A DNA stretch of 64,000 bases from Cenococcum geophilum 1.58 (lineage: Eukaryota; Ascomycota; Dothideomycetes; Gloniales; Gloniaceae). The translations under genes were made by a program, and so were the position numbers. Below are positions 10,141 to 20,583 of the stretch, piece after piece (position 1 is the first letter of the stretch; each line of letters opens with the position of its first letter). The stretch covers positions 3,353,640 to 3,417,639 of the forward strand of contig KV748181.1 of the NCBI GenBank assembly GCA_001692895.1, written 5' to 3'. The notes under the pieces are model-generated. The model saw only the letters and a program-made list of their open reading frames with translations. It did not search any database and was not told the DNA's origin.

Positions 10141-10899
10141 CTAGGGGCCTCGGCGACGATGTAATAAGGCTTGTGAGGCTCTGTAGTGACGTAATAAGGA
10201 CTAAGGCTCGGCGGCGATAAGACTTAGCGCCGAGCATTGGAAGGAAGTTGAGGCCGCTTGGTCACTATAGGAGAGCTAGAGTGCTTGGGGTAGTGTCGAA
10301 CTTTAGGAGAGTTGATTATTTGAGGTGTCTTTGTTACTGCGGTAGCTACTGTGGTGACGGAGACGCCCTAAATAATTGAGATCGCGATTGTTAAAAATCG
10401 TGTTGCTAGAAAGCTTGCCGTAGGGGCGTCATTAACGACCCCCCACTGATATTGTTAATATTAGTAGTAGGATCTAGCTAAGTTATAGAGGACTTCTTTA
10501 TATGCATATTAAACACAGCGTAAGGTGATAACTTTAATAGGGTAAGGTAGTAAGCTATAAATTACCACTGTTGGTTGGGAATAGTCGTATTTGTTAAAGC
10601 TGCGAAATGGCGTTGAATGGCCACGTCTCTGGTTAACCCTAAGCCAGTATACAATTTCCAAACTAGGTTTAGCCTACTGTGCACTTAATTACTTAGTTGT
10701 ATAGGCAGAATAACTATAGCTTGTGTCTTAAATTACGACGACCTAAGGTCCTAAGTATTTAGCTGTGTAAGGGAGTTGTTGGAGTCGTCGGAATCTTTAG
10801 AGTCCCGGCTAGAGGATACTAGTGTAGGAGACGGTGGGCTAAATGGACGGATGAATATATTTAATATTATCGACGGTTACTCTTAAGAGGATTTAGATG

Positions 10900-13000
10900 A
10901 GGTTAACTAACGTTTCCGCTTATTAACAGCCGCTCGTGGTAAGTACTATAATCTTATAGGTGTAGTTGATGCAGGTAGTGTATTTAATAATATTTTAAGC
11001 TTCTTATGGACCCCTACTGCTAATCTCTGCCTCTTCTTCTGTCAAGATATCTGTTGTTTTGCCTGCTCTTTATGCTTTATAGCCCTCTTAGCTTACTTAA
11101 GGCCAGTAAGACCACGCTTATTAGCCTTACCCTTCTTCTTAAACTCCACCTTTAAAGTCTAAACCGGATTAGGTAGTTCTACTAGTATAGTGTTATTCTT
11201 TCTATATACCCCTTTAAATTTAAGAAGAAGCTATTAAGTCTACCACTAAAATAAGTCTGTAAGAACTTCTACTTGCTTAATAGGGTATAATTTAGTAATT
11301 GTGTTATATACTATAGTTGCCGCGCCTAACGCTATATTTGCTCCATTATTGCTAAAGCGGTTGCTGTTGGTGATAGCTTTATTGTTAGGACTAAGTTGGG
11401 TGTTATAACTTGGTTGCTAATTAAATCTAATAGTAGATGGCCTATTAAGTAGCTATCGGGGGTGAAGAAGGTTTAGTAGTAATGACGCTGATTTCTATAG
11501 AGCTTTTTCCATCTAATAACGATATGGGAGGCCATATTAAATAGGAAGATCATAGTTGCCTTACTCTAAATAGCAGCCGTATTTGCTATGGCTGTCTTTA
11601 GTATTAAATCTTCGTATATAAAACTCTAAGAGTTACTAATACGTGTGAGTGATAACGTGGTTGCTTTTAAGCGGCCCGTACTTTTTACTATCCTTAGCGA
11701 GCTGGCCGAACTGTTTGTAGTCGGATTTAATAACTTCCTATTTGTCCCGTATAAGCCTAATAGCCTTATTAGTTACTTAACCCTGTAGTAACTAAAATAC
11801 ATAAGTATCTTAAAGCCGGAAAGACTCCCTACGATCCTTATATTCTAATCTCTCATACTCCTTAAACTTCTTATTAATTACTGACTTGATCCGATTAACA
11901 ACTTCCAGTAATGTAAGGTCCTTATATAACCTTGCTTTTATTACTGGGTAAATTAATTCGCCCCTCTATAAGGTATTGGCACCAAGATTATAGTAATAAT
12001 GAGTGTAAGCCCTATTGAAGTAGGCCTCCCTTGGGCCCTAGTAATCTTTAATTTTAAGAGCCTCCAGCTGGTTAAGTTGACGTATAAGTGTATCATAATT
12101 AGCTTTAAGTTTGGCGGGACTTTTTGACTTGGTATACGCCCAAATTAAGTCCTCTAATGTCTTCCGTTTTTCCTTTAAGTACTTACCACTGTTAACTAAT
12201 ATAGTCTTAATATTTTCAACAACGTACCACTTACAGAGTTGCATCTGGATATCCTCCTAGGTAAGCTTTTTGGTAGCTGATATAAAGCTAGCTCCCTAAT
12301 TGCTAATATAAACTTTTAGTACGGGTATATTGTAAAACATAAACTTATTTATAAAGTTATGCATCTCTTTAAACACCTGCTTAGCCTTAGATATAATAAT
12401 TGAGTGTATAATTAAAACTATCTTGCTGGTATTTGTTATTGTTACTATAATTAATAGCGGCATACGGAGCTGGTTTATAGAGAATGTTGTATTAGTATAA
12501 ATATAGAAGCTAGAGGCAAATCGACGTGTAAAAGCGATTTGTTTGGGAGTTGCAAAGGTAAGTTGAATAAGGACTTGAGAGGTAGGGTCACCTAGGGAGA
12601 AAAGCAAGTTAGTATTAAGTTAGTGGCAGATAGTAAATAAATATCCCAGGCGCTTTGATACTGAAGTACTCCGAGATATACTACTACACGGTTAGATTAT
12701 TGTATTTAGTGGGTCCTATTATACTAATTTGTAACTTAGATGTACCGGGAAATGCTATATTGTTTGTGCTGCCGGGATTAGGGCCGAAGGTCGTTTATCT
12801 AATAAACCTAAATCCATAGTGGTAACTTATTTCTTTCCTGTTCTTTCTATAAAGCTAAAAGATACGCCTATTTGGAAGGCTAGCAAGTAATCTAGATAAA
12901 GGGAAATGTTCTTCTTAATGGAGTCCTGTTATTGCTTAGATATTATAATCGCCCGATCTTGCCATTGCCTTAATCTTGCCATCACCTTAATCTTGCCATT
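10900..13000 (-). pseudogene. MULE transposase remnant
   Basis: The minus strand between about 12607 and 12000 carries the MULE transposase core. 12607-12296 reads AFTRRF...NTTFSINQLRMPLLIIVTITNT (the first catalytic Asp region, here Asn). Near 12310-12290, KVYISN stands where families have an ISD with the second Asp. 12244-12038 begins MQLCKWYVVENIKTIL, matching the C-x2-H (LCRWH) motif with His to Tyr. Downstream to about 11640 the frame stays protein-like (AYFNRAYTHYYYNLGAN, KYGPLKSNHV). The N-terminal DNA-binding part would lie above 12620 and is unclear; a splice-like CTAAC...CTAG occurs near 12590. The product would cut and paste the element. It is dead here. Confidence 0.75.
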
Positions 13001-13030
13001 GCCTTAATCTTGCTACCTTTTAGATCTTGC
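12950..13030. repeat. 17-bp tandem repeat in the MULE, about 4-5 units
   Basis: Units of AATCTTGCCATTGCCTT repeat with C/T and A/G variation. Confidence 0.7.
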
Positions 13031-14106
13031 CAAATAAAATAGTAAGCTTACCTGTTTTAGTATTAACTTCCGTATAGATACGCGAGCGAGTATAGAAGCT
13101 GGCTTGTTAGAGAGCCGAATAGAGCTCCGTAAATTGCTCCTGCTTTGTTACACCTCCTATCTATTTACCTTGACGAACTTGCCCTCCTATATTCCAGTAG
13201 TTATGACTACTTATTAGTGGCAAGTTATTAGCGGATAGAAGCCGCCGTACCTCTCCTGCGGATGCATTGGCAGCCTAGTGGTTAAGGGCTTCCGCTATAG
13301 TTGTTGCATACTATGGCCAACGGTTCCTGTATTTTAGAAGAAAGAGAGGATTCGGTATAGCTGCGCAGGTATGTATACCGTTATTAACTTTTGTAACCTA
13401 GGTAATAACTCCTTTATTTACGCGCTTGTGAGCAGAGATGTGATAGGGATAATTCTTCTTTAAAATCTTTCTATTTGGCCGCCTAAGTAATTGACCTTCC
13501 TTATCCTTCTGCTGGCGGTTATTCTTAGTAAGCTTCCGATAGTTGCGAGTCTCTCTACTATAAGCTCTGTATTTCATGTAGAGTCGCTATATAACTTGGC
13601 CACCACTTATGCAGAGTTCGCGGCCTTAAGAGAACGCGTAGTTATTAAAGCGCTGTACTGCTAAGTCTTGAGTGTTGTAGTGCTCACCAGCTTCCAGCTT
13701 GAGCAAGTGTTCAGGAGGGATTAATTGAATAGCTGCCTGTATTACCGTGATCGCGTTCTCATTTCTTAGCTTCTCGTAAGCCTTCTATTTAATGGACTGA
13801 GCTTCCTACGGCGCGGCGGCGGGAGTAACTGAGGTAGGAGCGTCTATTTTAAATAAGAATCTTAGTGTAGAGCGTAGGGAGCTATTGCTACGTATTTATA
13901 TAGAGCTTGGGTGGCGATTAAGCGGTAATGGTTGATATGGCGGTGACAAAAGTACGTGCACGTCCGTTTAACCGTGCGGCAGCCTGTGGGGTATGCCGGG
14001 GTGGGGGGGCATTTAGTAAACATTGTATTTGTATGGCTTTTACTAGTAAAATAGGTGCCTGAGTAGTGCCTTGGCTACCCTGACCGCCTGCTAGGCCGCC
14101 GCCGAT

Positions 14107-14160
14107 CAAAAGATTCGGGCAGTAAAGTTACTGCCAAGTGTTACTGCCCGGATCCTGGCC
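14107..14160 (-). repeat. MULE right terminal inverted repeat
   Basis: Partner of 9586-9639; followed directly by the second copy of the 11-bp target duplication. Confidence 0.9.
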
Positions 14161-14161
14161 G

Positions 14162-14184
14162 AACTTTAACCACCGGTTAAAGTT
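14162..14184. repeat. 23-bp palindrome in the G1 3' tail, MULE target
   Basis: Left arm AACTTTAACC and right arm GGTTAAAGTT around a 3-base centre. The left arm was duplicated by the MULE insertion, so an orphan copy lies at 9576-9585. Near-identical palindromes occur at 55344-55366 (Copia B tail) and 62977-62999 (G3 tail), each followed on the element strand by a TCTAATTAG segment. Confidence 0.85.
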
Positions 14185-14402
14185 ATCTAATTAGTTAGAT
14201 CCGTGCTAAGACTTTTAGCGGCTACTCTTTCTAACCTAGTGCTTTCACTTAGCCCATAATTGCCCTTTATACTTAGTCTAGACGTACTTATATCCCCTTT
14301 ATCTCCTTATCTTATATTTTTATAATCCTACGTTTATAATCCTAGTGCTACCGTATTTCTAACTAAGCCTAAAAGCAGGCTTTCTTTTAAAGAGGGGGGT
14401 AA

Positions 14403-14613
14403 TGTAACGGCGCTATCGCACGTTACTTGCTAAATTCTGCCATATTCTGCTAACCTATAATTAGCTCGCCTAAAGCTAGCGCCTTGGCGGCTTACCCTAT
14501 ATATTTATTTACATCGGTCCTAGCGACTCCTTTTTCCTTCTCCTTAGCTTAGTATCTTCGTAATATAGCATTCTACAAGCTTTGGTTTAGAGGCATTTAT
14601 ATAAGCCATAACA
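14403..14613 (+). mobile_element. G1 3' LTR (about 211 bp)
   Basis: Starts TGTAACGGC and ends GCCATAACA, an inverted terminal match apart from one G/A change. A purine tract lies immediately upstream and a TATA-like CCTATATATTTATTT sits near 14494. The next bases, GAGGG, continue into G2 sequence (AACTAGAGGGAACTAG is contiguous in G2 copy 3), so GAGGG is probably the right-hand target duplication and G1 had inserted into G2. Confidence 0.7.
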
Positions 14614-14639
14614 GAGGGAACTAGTAATAGAGCCTTAGA

Positions 14640-16081
14640 CCCTTAAAGAAATTTAAGGATAATACCTAAACTTATAAGTTAAGTGGCAAAATTAGTAGTT
14701 TAAAGCACTAATAGATAGTAAAGTAACGCGGAACTATATCTTACTAGTAGTAGTTAAAAAAATAGGATTACCTTATAGATAGAAGGAATAATCTTACCTA
14801 TTAGTTATAATTTTAGGAGATCTAATAGCCTATAAAGAAGGGATTATTAACCTTAAAACGGGACCTATTTAGATAACTATTAAAGGAAGATAAATTAAGA
14901 TATCTTTTAATATCCTACTATTAGGACAAGATAAAGCAGTATTAGGGATACCTTAGTTATAGGAATATAATCTAAAAATCAATTAGATTATAGGCTAGGT
15001 TAATATTAGAGATAATTAACACTATAAGAGGCGATAGTAAACTAAGTTGGTATAGTACTAAGTTAGAGCAATATATAAAGAAACTAAGCGAAGCTTAAAT
15101 TATATACTAAAAAGATACTATAAGTATAGCAAGAAACTATAGAGCCTAAAAAGTAAAAAGCTAGTAGATTATATAGCATAGGATTATAAGATAAAGTTAG
15201 AACTAGAAATAAGTCTAAGGTTCTTTTTAACCTATAAGCTTACTTAAGAGGAGGTAGGAGCACTTAAAGAGTTTATCTAGGAAAACTTATAAAAGGGATA
15301 TATTAGACTATTATAGTTATTAGTAGGTTATCCAGTACTATTTATACCAAAGAAAAACGGAAAGCTTAGGTTATATATTAACTATAGATAGTTAAATAGT
15401 ATTACTTAGAAGGATAGGTATTCTTTACTCTTAATTAGCGAAATCTAGGACTAGATAGGCAATGCGTAAATCTTTATAAAGATGGATTTAAGATAAGCGT
15501 ACTACTAAATTAGAATTAAGGAAGGCAATAAATAAAAGGCAGCCTTTAGATTAAGAGAAAGACTATATAAACTATTGGTTATACAATTCGGATTAACAAA
15601 TACACCTATAATATTTTAAAAAAGAATTAATAGTGTATTAGGAGAATACCTTAATAATATTATTATCTACTTAATAACTAAGGAAGAATACGGGGAATAC
15701 GTTAAATAGGTTTTAAAGAGACTATAAGAAGAATAGATGCTAGTAGCAATTAAGAAATACAAATTCTTTATAAAGAAGACCAATTTTGTTAGATTTATTA
15801 TTAAACTAGGTTATATTAGTATAGACCTAAAGAAAATTAAATCTATAGTAAGTTGGCAAGAACTAGAGAATATAACGCAGTTAAGGTTATTCTTAGGGTT
15901 TTATAACTACTATAGAAGGTTTATAATACAATAGTTAAAGAATATTAAACCCTTTACTAAACTTACAAAGAAAGAGAAACTATAGGTATGGGGAGATAAA
16001 TAAAAGCAGTTATTTAAGGAACTTAAGGATCTGTTTACCTAGGAGCTAATCCTTAAGATTTACTAACTAGGACTAGATACG
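14640..16081 (+). pseudogene. pol: G2 copy 1 pol: protease and reverse transcriptase
   Basis: The protease active site reads D-S-K-V-T-R-N-Y-I near 14720-14750, a mutated D-S-G-A-T. The RT spans about 15230-16081: [21 protein letters not shown] (about 15325-15390), RYSLLLISEI, FIKMDLR-stop-AYY-stop-IRIKEGN (about 15472-15532), and the connection domain SWQELENITQLRLFLGFYNYYRRFI, which is the one clean frame (15737-15934). The YLDD box itself sits in a small deletion near 15660 (copy 2 has it at about 41337). The frame is cut at 16086 by the small LTR element and continues at 18241. Confidence 0.85.
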
Positions 16082-16086
16082 GTTAT

Positions 16087-16290
16087 TGTCGGAATATATA
16101 GACAGAGGTTATATAGTTACGTGTCGTCGACGTGTTGTCGTCGTGTCTTTAATTAGTCATCCTTATGGTGACTAATTAACCCCCTACTTAGGCACCGCGA
16201 TCCTTACGATCCTCTGCTTTTGATACCTATTAGACAAGAATTAATTCAACAGTTAATAGGCCAATTAAGTGCACTTAGGTGATACCGACA
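16087..16290 (+). repeat. Left LTR of the small element
   Basis: 204 bp, TGTCGGAATA...GATACCGACA. It contains a CGTGTCGTCGACGTG segment. Confidence 0.9.
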
Positions 16291-16486
16291 TTAATTAATG
16301 GCTAACTTTACCGGTTGGCTATAGAGCAACAAGGTTCACTGCCGCCCCAGCAGCTTTGATTAAAAGTAGCATTCCAGTACCTAGCAGCAAAAACCACACT
16401 AGCAGCTCCGGCAGCATCTAACCCCAGCCAGCTTAGAATATATGACAAATACGCAACGTATAAGACATTCTATAGCAGCAAATCAA

Positions 16487-16592
16487 CCCCCAGTACAACC
16501 TCTTCACTAAGCGCCGTACCCCCAGCTTAATAGCATTAACCCCCAGTACGACCTCTTTACTAAGTGCCGTACCCCCAGCTTAACAGCACTAA
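16487..16592. repeat. 53-bp tandem duplication inside the small LTR element
   Basis: Two head-to-tail units beginning CCCCCAGTACRACCTCTT and ending near CCCCCAGCTTAAYAGCAYTAA. The surrounding 16340-16900 is CAG/CCA-rich low complexity (AGCAGC, CCCCAGC). Confidence 0.75.
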
Positions 16593-17149
16593 ACGTCCAA
16601 CAGCCCTTGGGCAGTACCCTAGCAGCTACCTTAGCAGCTACCCCAGTAGTACTACGGCAGCGCTCTAGCCGTACATAGTATACCAGCTTTTACAGCACCC
16701 AATATCTAACTACCCAACTGCTTTACGCAGTACCCCAGCGTAGCTACGCAACTTAGCAGCAAACTACTACCTAGTATGCTTAGCATACAAACCAACATCT
16801 AACAGCCTTGTGCAGTACTCTAGCGTTACAGCAACTTAGCAGCCTCGCGTAGCACCCAATACCCAATAACCCAGCAGCGTTAGCAGTAAACCACCCTCTA
16901 CTATCCTATAACCCCGACACCGTCTGCTTCCTTATAGATCTGCTACGTCGAATACCACGTCTAATAGCGCGCCTATAACGCCAGCGCGCTCCCTATCCTC
17001 TACCCTCTCAAATCTACTAGCGTCTGCGGCAGCTATAAATCCTCAATAATGGCACTACCTTAACTTCCTGAAGGATATAAAAGCGGGAGCTGTACGACTA
17101 CTGGGTGGCCTTACTATATTAATATCTATAATAATAAAGCCTAATGGGA

Positions 17150-17565
17150 GTTTCTAACTATAGCCGCTTATTAAAAACAGATTTAGGATATATAAGATAT
17201 TCTAGACCTACGTTAACGACAGTACGAAAGAATCTAGAAGGCGTATTAAGAATAAAAGGAGGAGATTAAGGAGTTAAAAAGTGTAGTTTAGCAATTACAG
17301 TAATAATAAGCTATACTAGCACAAGCTCCGTCCGCGTAAGCTCCGCTAGCTTTACCCTCTTTAATAACTAAAGCTAAGGAGCTACGGCAGCCAAGCTCGT
17401 ATAAACCCCCGCAACCTCAAACCTGCGAAAAGTGCTCTACTACGTTCCCTTCGGGTTAAGCGCTCTTTAAACATTTGCTAGATTGTTAACTATTTTAATG
17501 TACTAAATGCAGATCTACATTCCCTTTAAATACCACTCTCCATAAGCACGTTTAGGGATGTTGTT
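17150..17565 (+). pseudogene. Gag-like frame with coiled coil and two C2HC zinc fingers
   Basis: One damaged frame reads, in order: a Glu/Lys/Gln-rich coiled coil (QYERI...KEEIKELKSVV, about 17215-17290), a Gln/Ala/Pro linker (about 17290-17420), finger 1 at 17424-17486 (C-E-K-C-S-T-T-F-P-S-G...H-L-L-D-C) and finger 2 at 17499-17561 (C-T-K-C-R-S-T-F-P-L-N...H-K-H-V-stop-G-C). Both fingers are exactly 21 codons, CX2C...F...L...HX3C, and all Cys and His residues survive. Upstream 17040-17150 holds a helical segment (LNFLKDIKAGAVRLLGG). It probably binds the element's RNA in place of a CCHC knuckle. This is an inference; I do not recognise the family. Confidence 0.6.
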
Positions 17566-18036
17566 ATCCAAAAGATGTAAACGGGAATTTGGGTGTTAAG
17601 CTTAGTTAGAATAGAGATCTACCGACTAAATGATTGTGCCGTTACGCCTGCAATCCATCTAATGCTAGCACCGTACTGCTATATACCATCGACAAACTGA
17701 TAGCGCCGCTATGCCTGCTATTACAATACTGATCGCGCCAATATACCTGCGATCTACCGACCAACTGATAGACAAGCTCTGTGCTTAACCACTATCACTA
17801 CCGCCGCTGGTACTATACTACTACCTAAACGAATAGACCCTCTACTGCTCCTGCCTGCAGTAACACAATTGACTTTTACTGCTCTACCTGCAGTAATACA
17901 ATCGACAACTGCTGCTCCGCCTGCAGTACCACCATTAACCCCTGCTGTCTTCCACCTCCAGCTAAACCGATACCTTGCTACCGTGCTGCCTTGCTGCCTT
18001 CCTGCAGAACCATAAGCATAAAGAAAGAACTGCCAG

Positions 18037-18240
18037 TGTCGGAATATATGGACAGAGGTTATATAGTTACGTGTCGTCGACGTGTCGTTGTCGTGTCTTT
18101 GATTAGTCATCCTTATGGTGACTAATCAACCCCCTACTTAGGCACCGCGATCCTTATGATCCTCTGCTTTCAATACCTATTAGATAAGAATTAATTTAAC
18201 AGTTAATAGGCCAATTAAGTGCACTTGGGTAATACCAACA
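18037..18240 (+). repeat. Right LTR of the small element
   Basis: 204 bp partner of 16087-16290, followed by the GTTAT duplication. Confidence 0.9.
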
Positions 18241-18961
18241 GTTATAGAAATAGACGCATTAAATTATATATTAGGAGTATATTTGCTATAGAAGTATAAA
18301 GACGCATAGTATCTAGTATTATATTATAGTTAAATAATAACACTATTAGAGTTAAACTATAATGTCTATAATAAGGAGTTATTAGGTATAGTTATAGCAC
18401 TTAAGAAATAGAGAGCATTCTTATAAGGCGTAGAGAAATAATTTATAGTTAAAATGGATTATAAGAACCTAATGGGGTTCCTAATAATAAAAGAACTTAA
18501 TTATAGATAGGTTAGATAGGCGAAAATATTTACAGAATACTATTTTAAGATTTAGTATATTAAAGGGACTAAGAATATAAGAGTAGACATACTTAGTAGA
18601 AAAGCTAAACTATAAAATAATAAAAAGCTATTAGGAGCAATACTACGCAGAGATAAGAATAGATAGATTAGGTATAATTACCCTAAGCTAGTAGTAACTT
18701 AAGAAGATAATAAACTAGAAAGAATCTATAAGACACTAAAAAGCTTTTAGGTATAAAGAATTCTAAAAGCATAACTAGAAGATCTATAGATAGATATATA
18801 CGAAAATTAAGAAGTAAAGTATATTTTAAAAACCATAATAAAACATTTTGTGGAAGATTTCTATAAGGGAATAACTTAGGGACATAATAAAGCAATAGGC
18901 TTAGTGTTAAGACTATAAGAAGAATACATTATTAATGAAATCTAGAATATTATAGGGAAAG
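18241..18961 (+). pseudogene. pol: G2 copy 1 pol: RNase H and integrase zinc-binding region
   Basis: V-I-E-I-D-A-L-N-Y starts the RNase H (18243-18270). ELNYNVYNKELLGIVIALKK, MDYKNLMGF (usual TDHKNL) and IRVDILSRKAKL (about 18578-18610) follow, the normal Gypsy order. The integrase N-terminal region starts at about 18830 with an E-D-F-Y-K-G-I...H-N-K-A-I segment corresponding to the zinc-binding domain. A LINE interrupts the frame at 18961 and it continues at 24812. Confidence 0.8.
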
Positions 18962-19399
18962 TTTTTTTTTTAAAATTTTTTTTATATCCATTGTATTGTA
19001 CTATGTATAATACTACATATACAGCCTCTAGGCTATAGCGCTATAGTTCTATATATATAAATCCTTTATAGGTAGCTTAATATATACTAGTAGCTATATC
19101 CTAGTGGTTTATAAACCTCTAGACTAGAGGTTTACCGCTCCCTAGTAAAATACTAGGTTACGACAACTATTAAGTAGTATTAAAACAGTAGAAAAATAGT
19201 AAAAGAAATGGTAAACGAATCCTAACGCCTACTCCTGTACATTTTATAGTTTATTTCTATCCTTTTACTTATTACTGTCTATTTACTAAAAGTCTAGTAG
19301 GAGTTACCTCCTTTTAAAGCTTCTGCTTCTATTAGCCACTTTTTAATAGCTATTTTTATCTTACTTATGAATAGGAAAAGCGCCCTTTTTTCTTTCTCT

Positions 19400-20300
19400 A
19401 TACAAAAGAGCTTCTTTAGGGAGAGAGAAGAGCTTAGTTGTCTTTGCATTTCTTTTCTCTCTTCCCTATATAGTCTATATTCTAGTAATAGGTGCTTAGG
19501 AGTTTATATAGCTCTACAGTCCTTAAAGCATCTACCTTCTTTATCCTTCCCTATTGTCTTAGAGAAGGATTTAAAGAAGCCTTTTTCTAGTTTTAGTTAA
19601 AAGAAAGCTAATTATAACCTTTTAGGATATTTATCCTTAGGGGGTTTAAGAGATAAAGAGTAGTTTCCTCTAGAGATCCTAGTATAGTATTTTCCTTTAT
19701 TTTTTTTCTGTTACTAGTTACTTTTCTACTATCCTAGTATTTTTTCTCTTGCTGCTCTCCCTATATAGGCTAGGGATGTATAAGAAGATTATATTTTTCT
19801 TCTAAAGAGGCCCTTTTTAGCTAGCTTATCTATTATTTCATTTCCGTAGATTTTTAGGTGGCTAGGAACTTAATAAAAGTTAATAGAGATATTCTTACTA
19901 GCTAGATAAGAGCAGCTTTACGTAATTTTAAAGACTAGTTCTTGTCCCCCTGTAAGAGAATTAAGCTATAATCTTTTAATAGCTGCTTGGCTATTTATAA
20001 AGCAGGTAGTTATATAGTAGAGTTTAACATGCCTACTTATCTAGACCTCTACCCTAGTTTTTTAGTAGCTTTCCTATTTATCTAGGCCTAAGGGCCTAGG
20101 GCTTTCTATAAGCAGTTAGCTGCTACCACCTATAATATAGGAAATTTCACCAGTTCTCTCGGATATTTTATAATAGGCTATTAGCCTAAGTACTAGCCTA
20201 CCCCCTAGCAGTCTATATAAGAGTCTCCTTCTAGAGTTAGTACGCTTTTATATAGCTTAGGAGCCTTTTATAGCCTTTAGTTTTACGCCTCTTTTTATTA
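19400..20300 (-). pseudogene. LINE ORF2 C-terminus: RNase H and terminal zinc motif
   Basis: On the minus strand, I-N-S-Q-A-A-I-K-R-L (about 19970-20005) stands for the (S/D)SQAA segment of LINE RNase H. V-P-S-H-L-K-I-Y-G-N-E-I-I-D-K-L-A-K-K-G (about 19815-19875) is the WVPGH..GNE.AD.LAK closing motif. About 280 bp further on lies GRCFKDC...TPKHLLLEY, the Cys/Cys/His/Cys motif found at the end of Tad-like ORF2 (last Cys now Tyr). The order is right for a fungal LINE with an RNase H. The RT that should precede it is absent. Confidence 0.7.
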
Positions 20301-20583
20301 TTTCCGCCGGTATGGGCATAGGCTGCCATTTATAGGGGTTGTAACTCCTATCTTACGCGCCTACTGACGTAATCCTATAAGGGCGTCATAGCTATATTCT
20401 ATAATGTGGTTAAAGCCTTAGGTACTATCTACGGTTAAGGCCTAGCTAACAGCCTCCCCCGCCTAAGTAACTCCTGTTTGCTCCTTAAGCGTATCTTATT
20501 AGCGTACTGCCCTAGCGAATAGTTCTATCTATTGGTACACCGACACGCGTATCCGTTCTCTTAAGCCACGTAGTAGTCTCTCC

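Larger units (their letters stand above)
9586..14160 (-). mobile_element. Mutator-like DNA transposon (MULE) with 54-bp TIRs
   Basis: The terminal inverted repeats 9586-9639 and 14107-14160 match at all but about one position (an A/G transition); they begin GGCCAGGATCC. The 11-bp sequence GAACTTTAACC flanks both ends (9575-9585 and 14161-14171), in the 9-11 bp range typical of Mutator-like elements. A MULE transposase remnant lies inside on the minus strand. The TIR contains internal inverted copies (GGCAGTAAC...GTTACTGCC type). The host site is the 3' tail of G1, exactly inside a palindrome (see 14162-14184). Fungal MULEs such as Hop of Fusarium are the nearest known group by structure; no family name is claimed. 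Confidence 0.9.
1497..14613 (+). mobile_element. G1: RIP-damaged chromodomain Gypsy retrotransposon, split by nested insertions
   Basis: The domain order gag, protease, RT, RNase H, integrase, chromodomain identifies a Ty3/Gypsy chromovirus. The body is split by a repeat-rich insertion (about 4553-7162), a solo LTR (9212-9398) and a MULE (9586-14160). Removing these rejoins the frame: RT text before 4553 continues after 7162, and the chromodomain tail before 9207 continues after 9403. The 3' end is a purine tract (AAAGAGGGGGG near 14391) followed by the LTR at 14403. The 5' LTR is not resolved. Stops are nearly all TAA/TAG at likely Gln, Trp or Arg positions, as expected from RIP. No protein can be made from this copy. 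Confidence 0.85.
16087..18240 (+). mobile_element. Small non-autonomous LTR element with 204-bp LTRs, TSD GTTAT
   Basis: Direct LTRs at 16087-16290 and 18037-18240 (both TGTCGG...ACA, 204 bp) flank only 1.75 kb. GTTAT is duplicated on both sides (16082-16086, 18241-18245), and removal rejoins the G2 RT/RNase H frame. The LTRs differ at about 13 sites, all transitions. I see no protease, RT or integrase inside, only a Gag-like frame with paired zinc fingers, so it would have depended on another element's enzymes. Confidence 0.9.

Noticed and set aside
13918-14109. 63-codon minus-strand frame at the MULE end
   Set aside because: It starts at the inner edge of the TIR, is Ala/Gly/Pro-rich and has no domain; more likely GC-richer promoter DNA.
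17754-18110. 118-codon minus-strand open frame
   Set aside because: It runs from the small LTR element interior into its LTR on the strand opposite the zinc-finger frame; a shadow.
18962-18990. Poly-T run as a transcription terminator
   Set aside because: It sits exactly at a target-duplication boundary and is explained as the poly-A tail of a minus-strand LINE.
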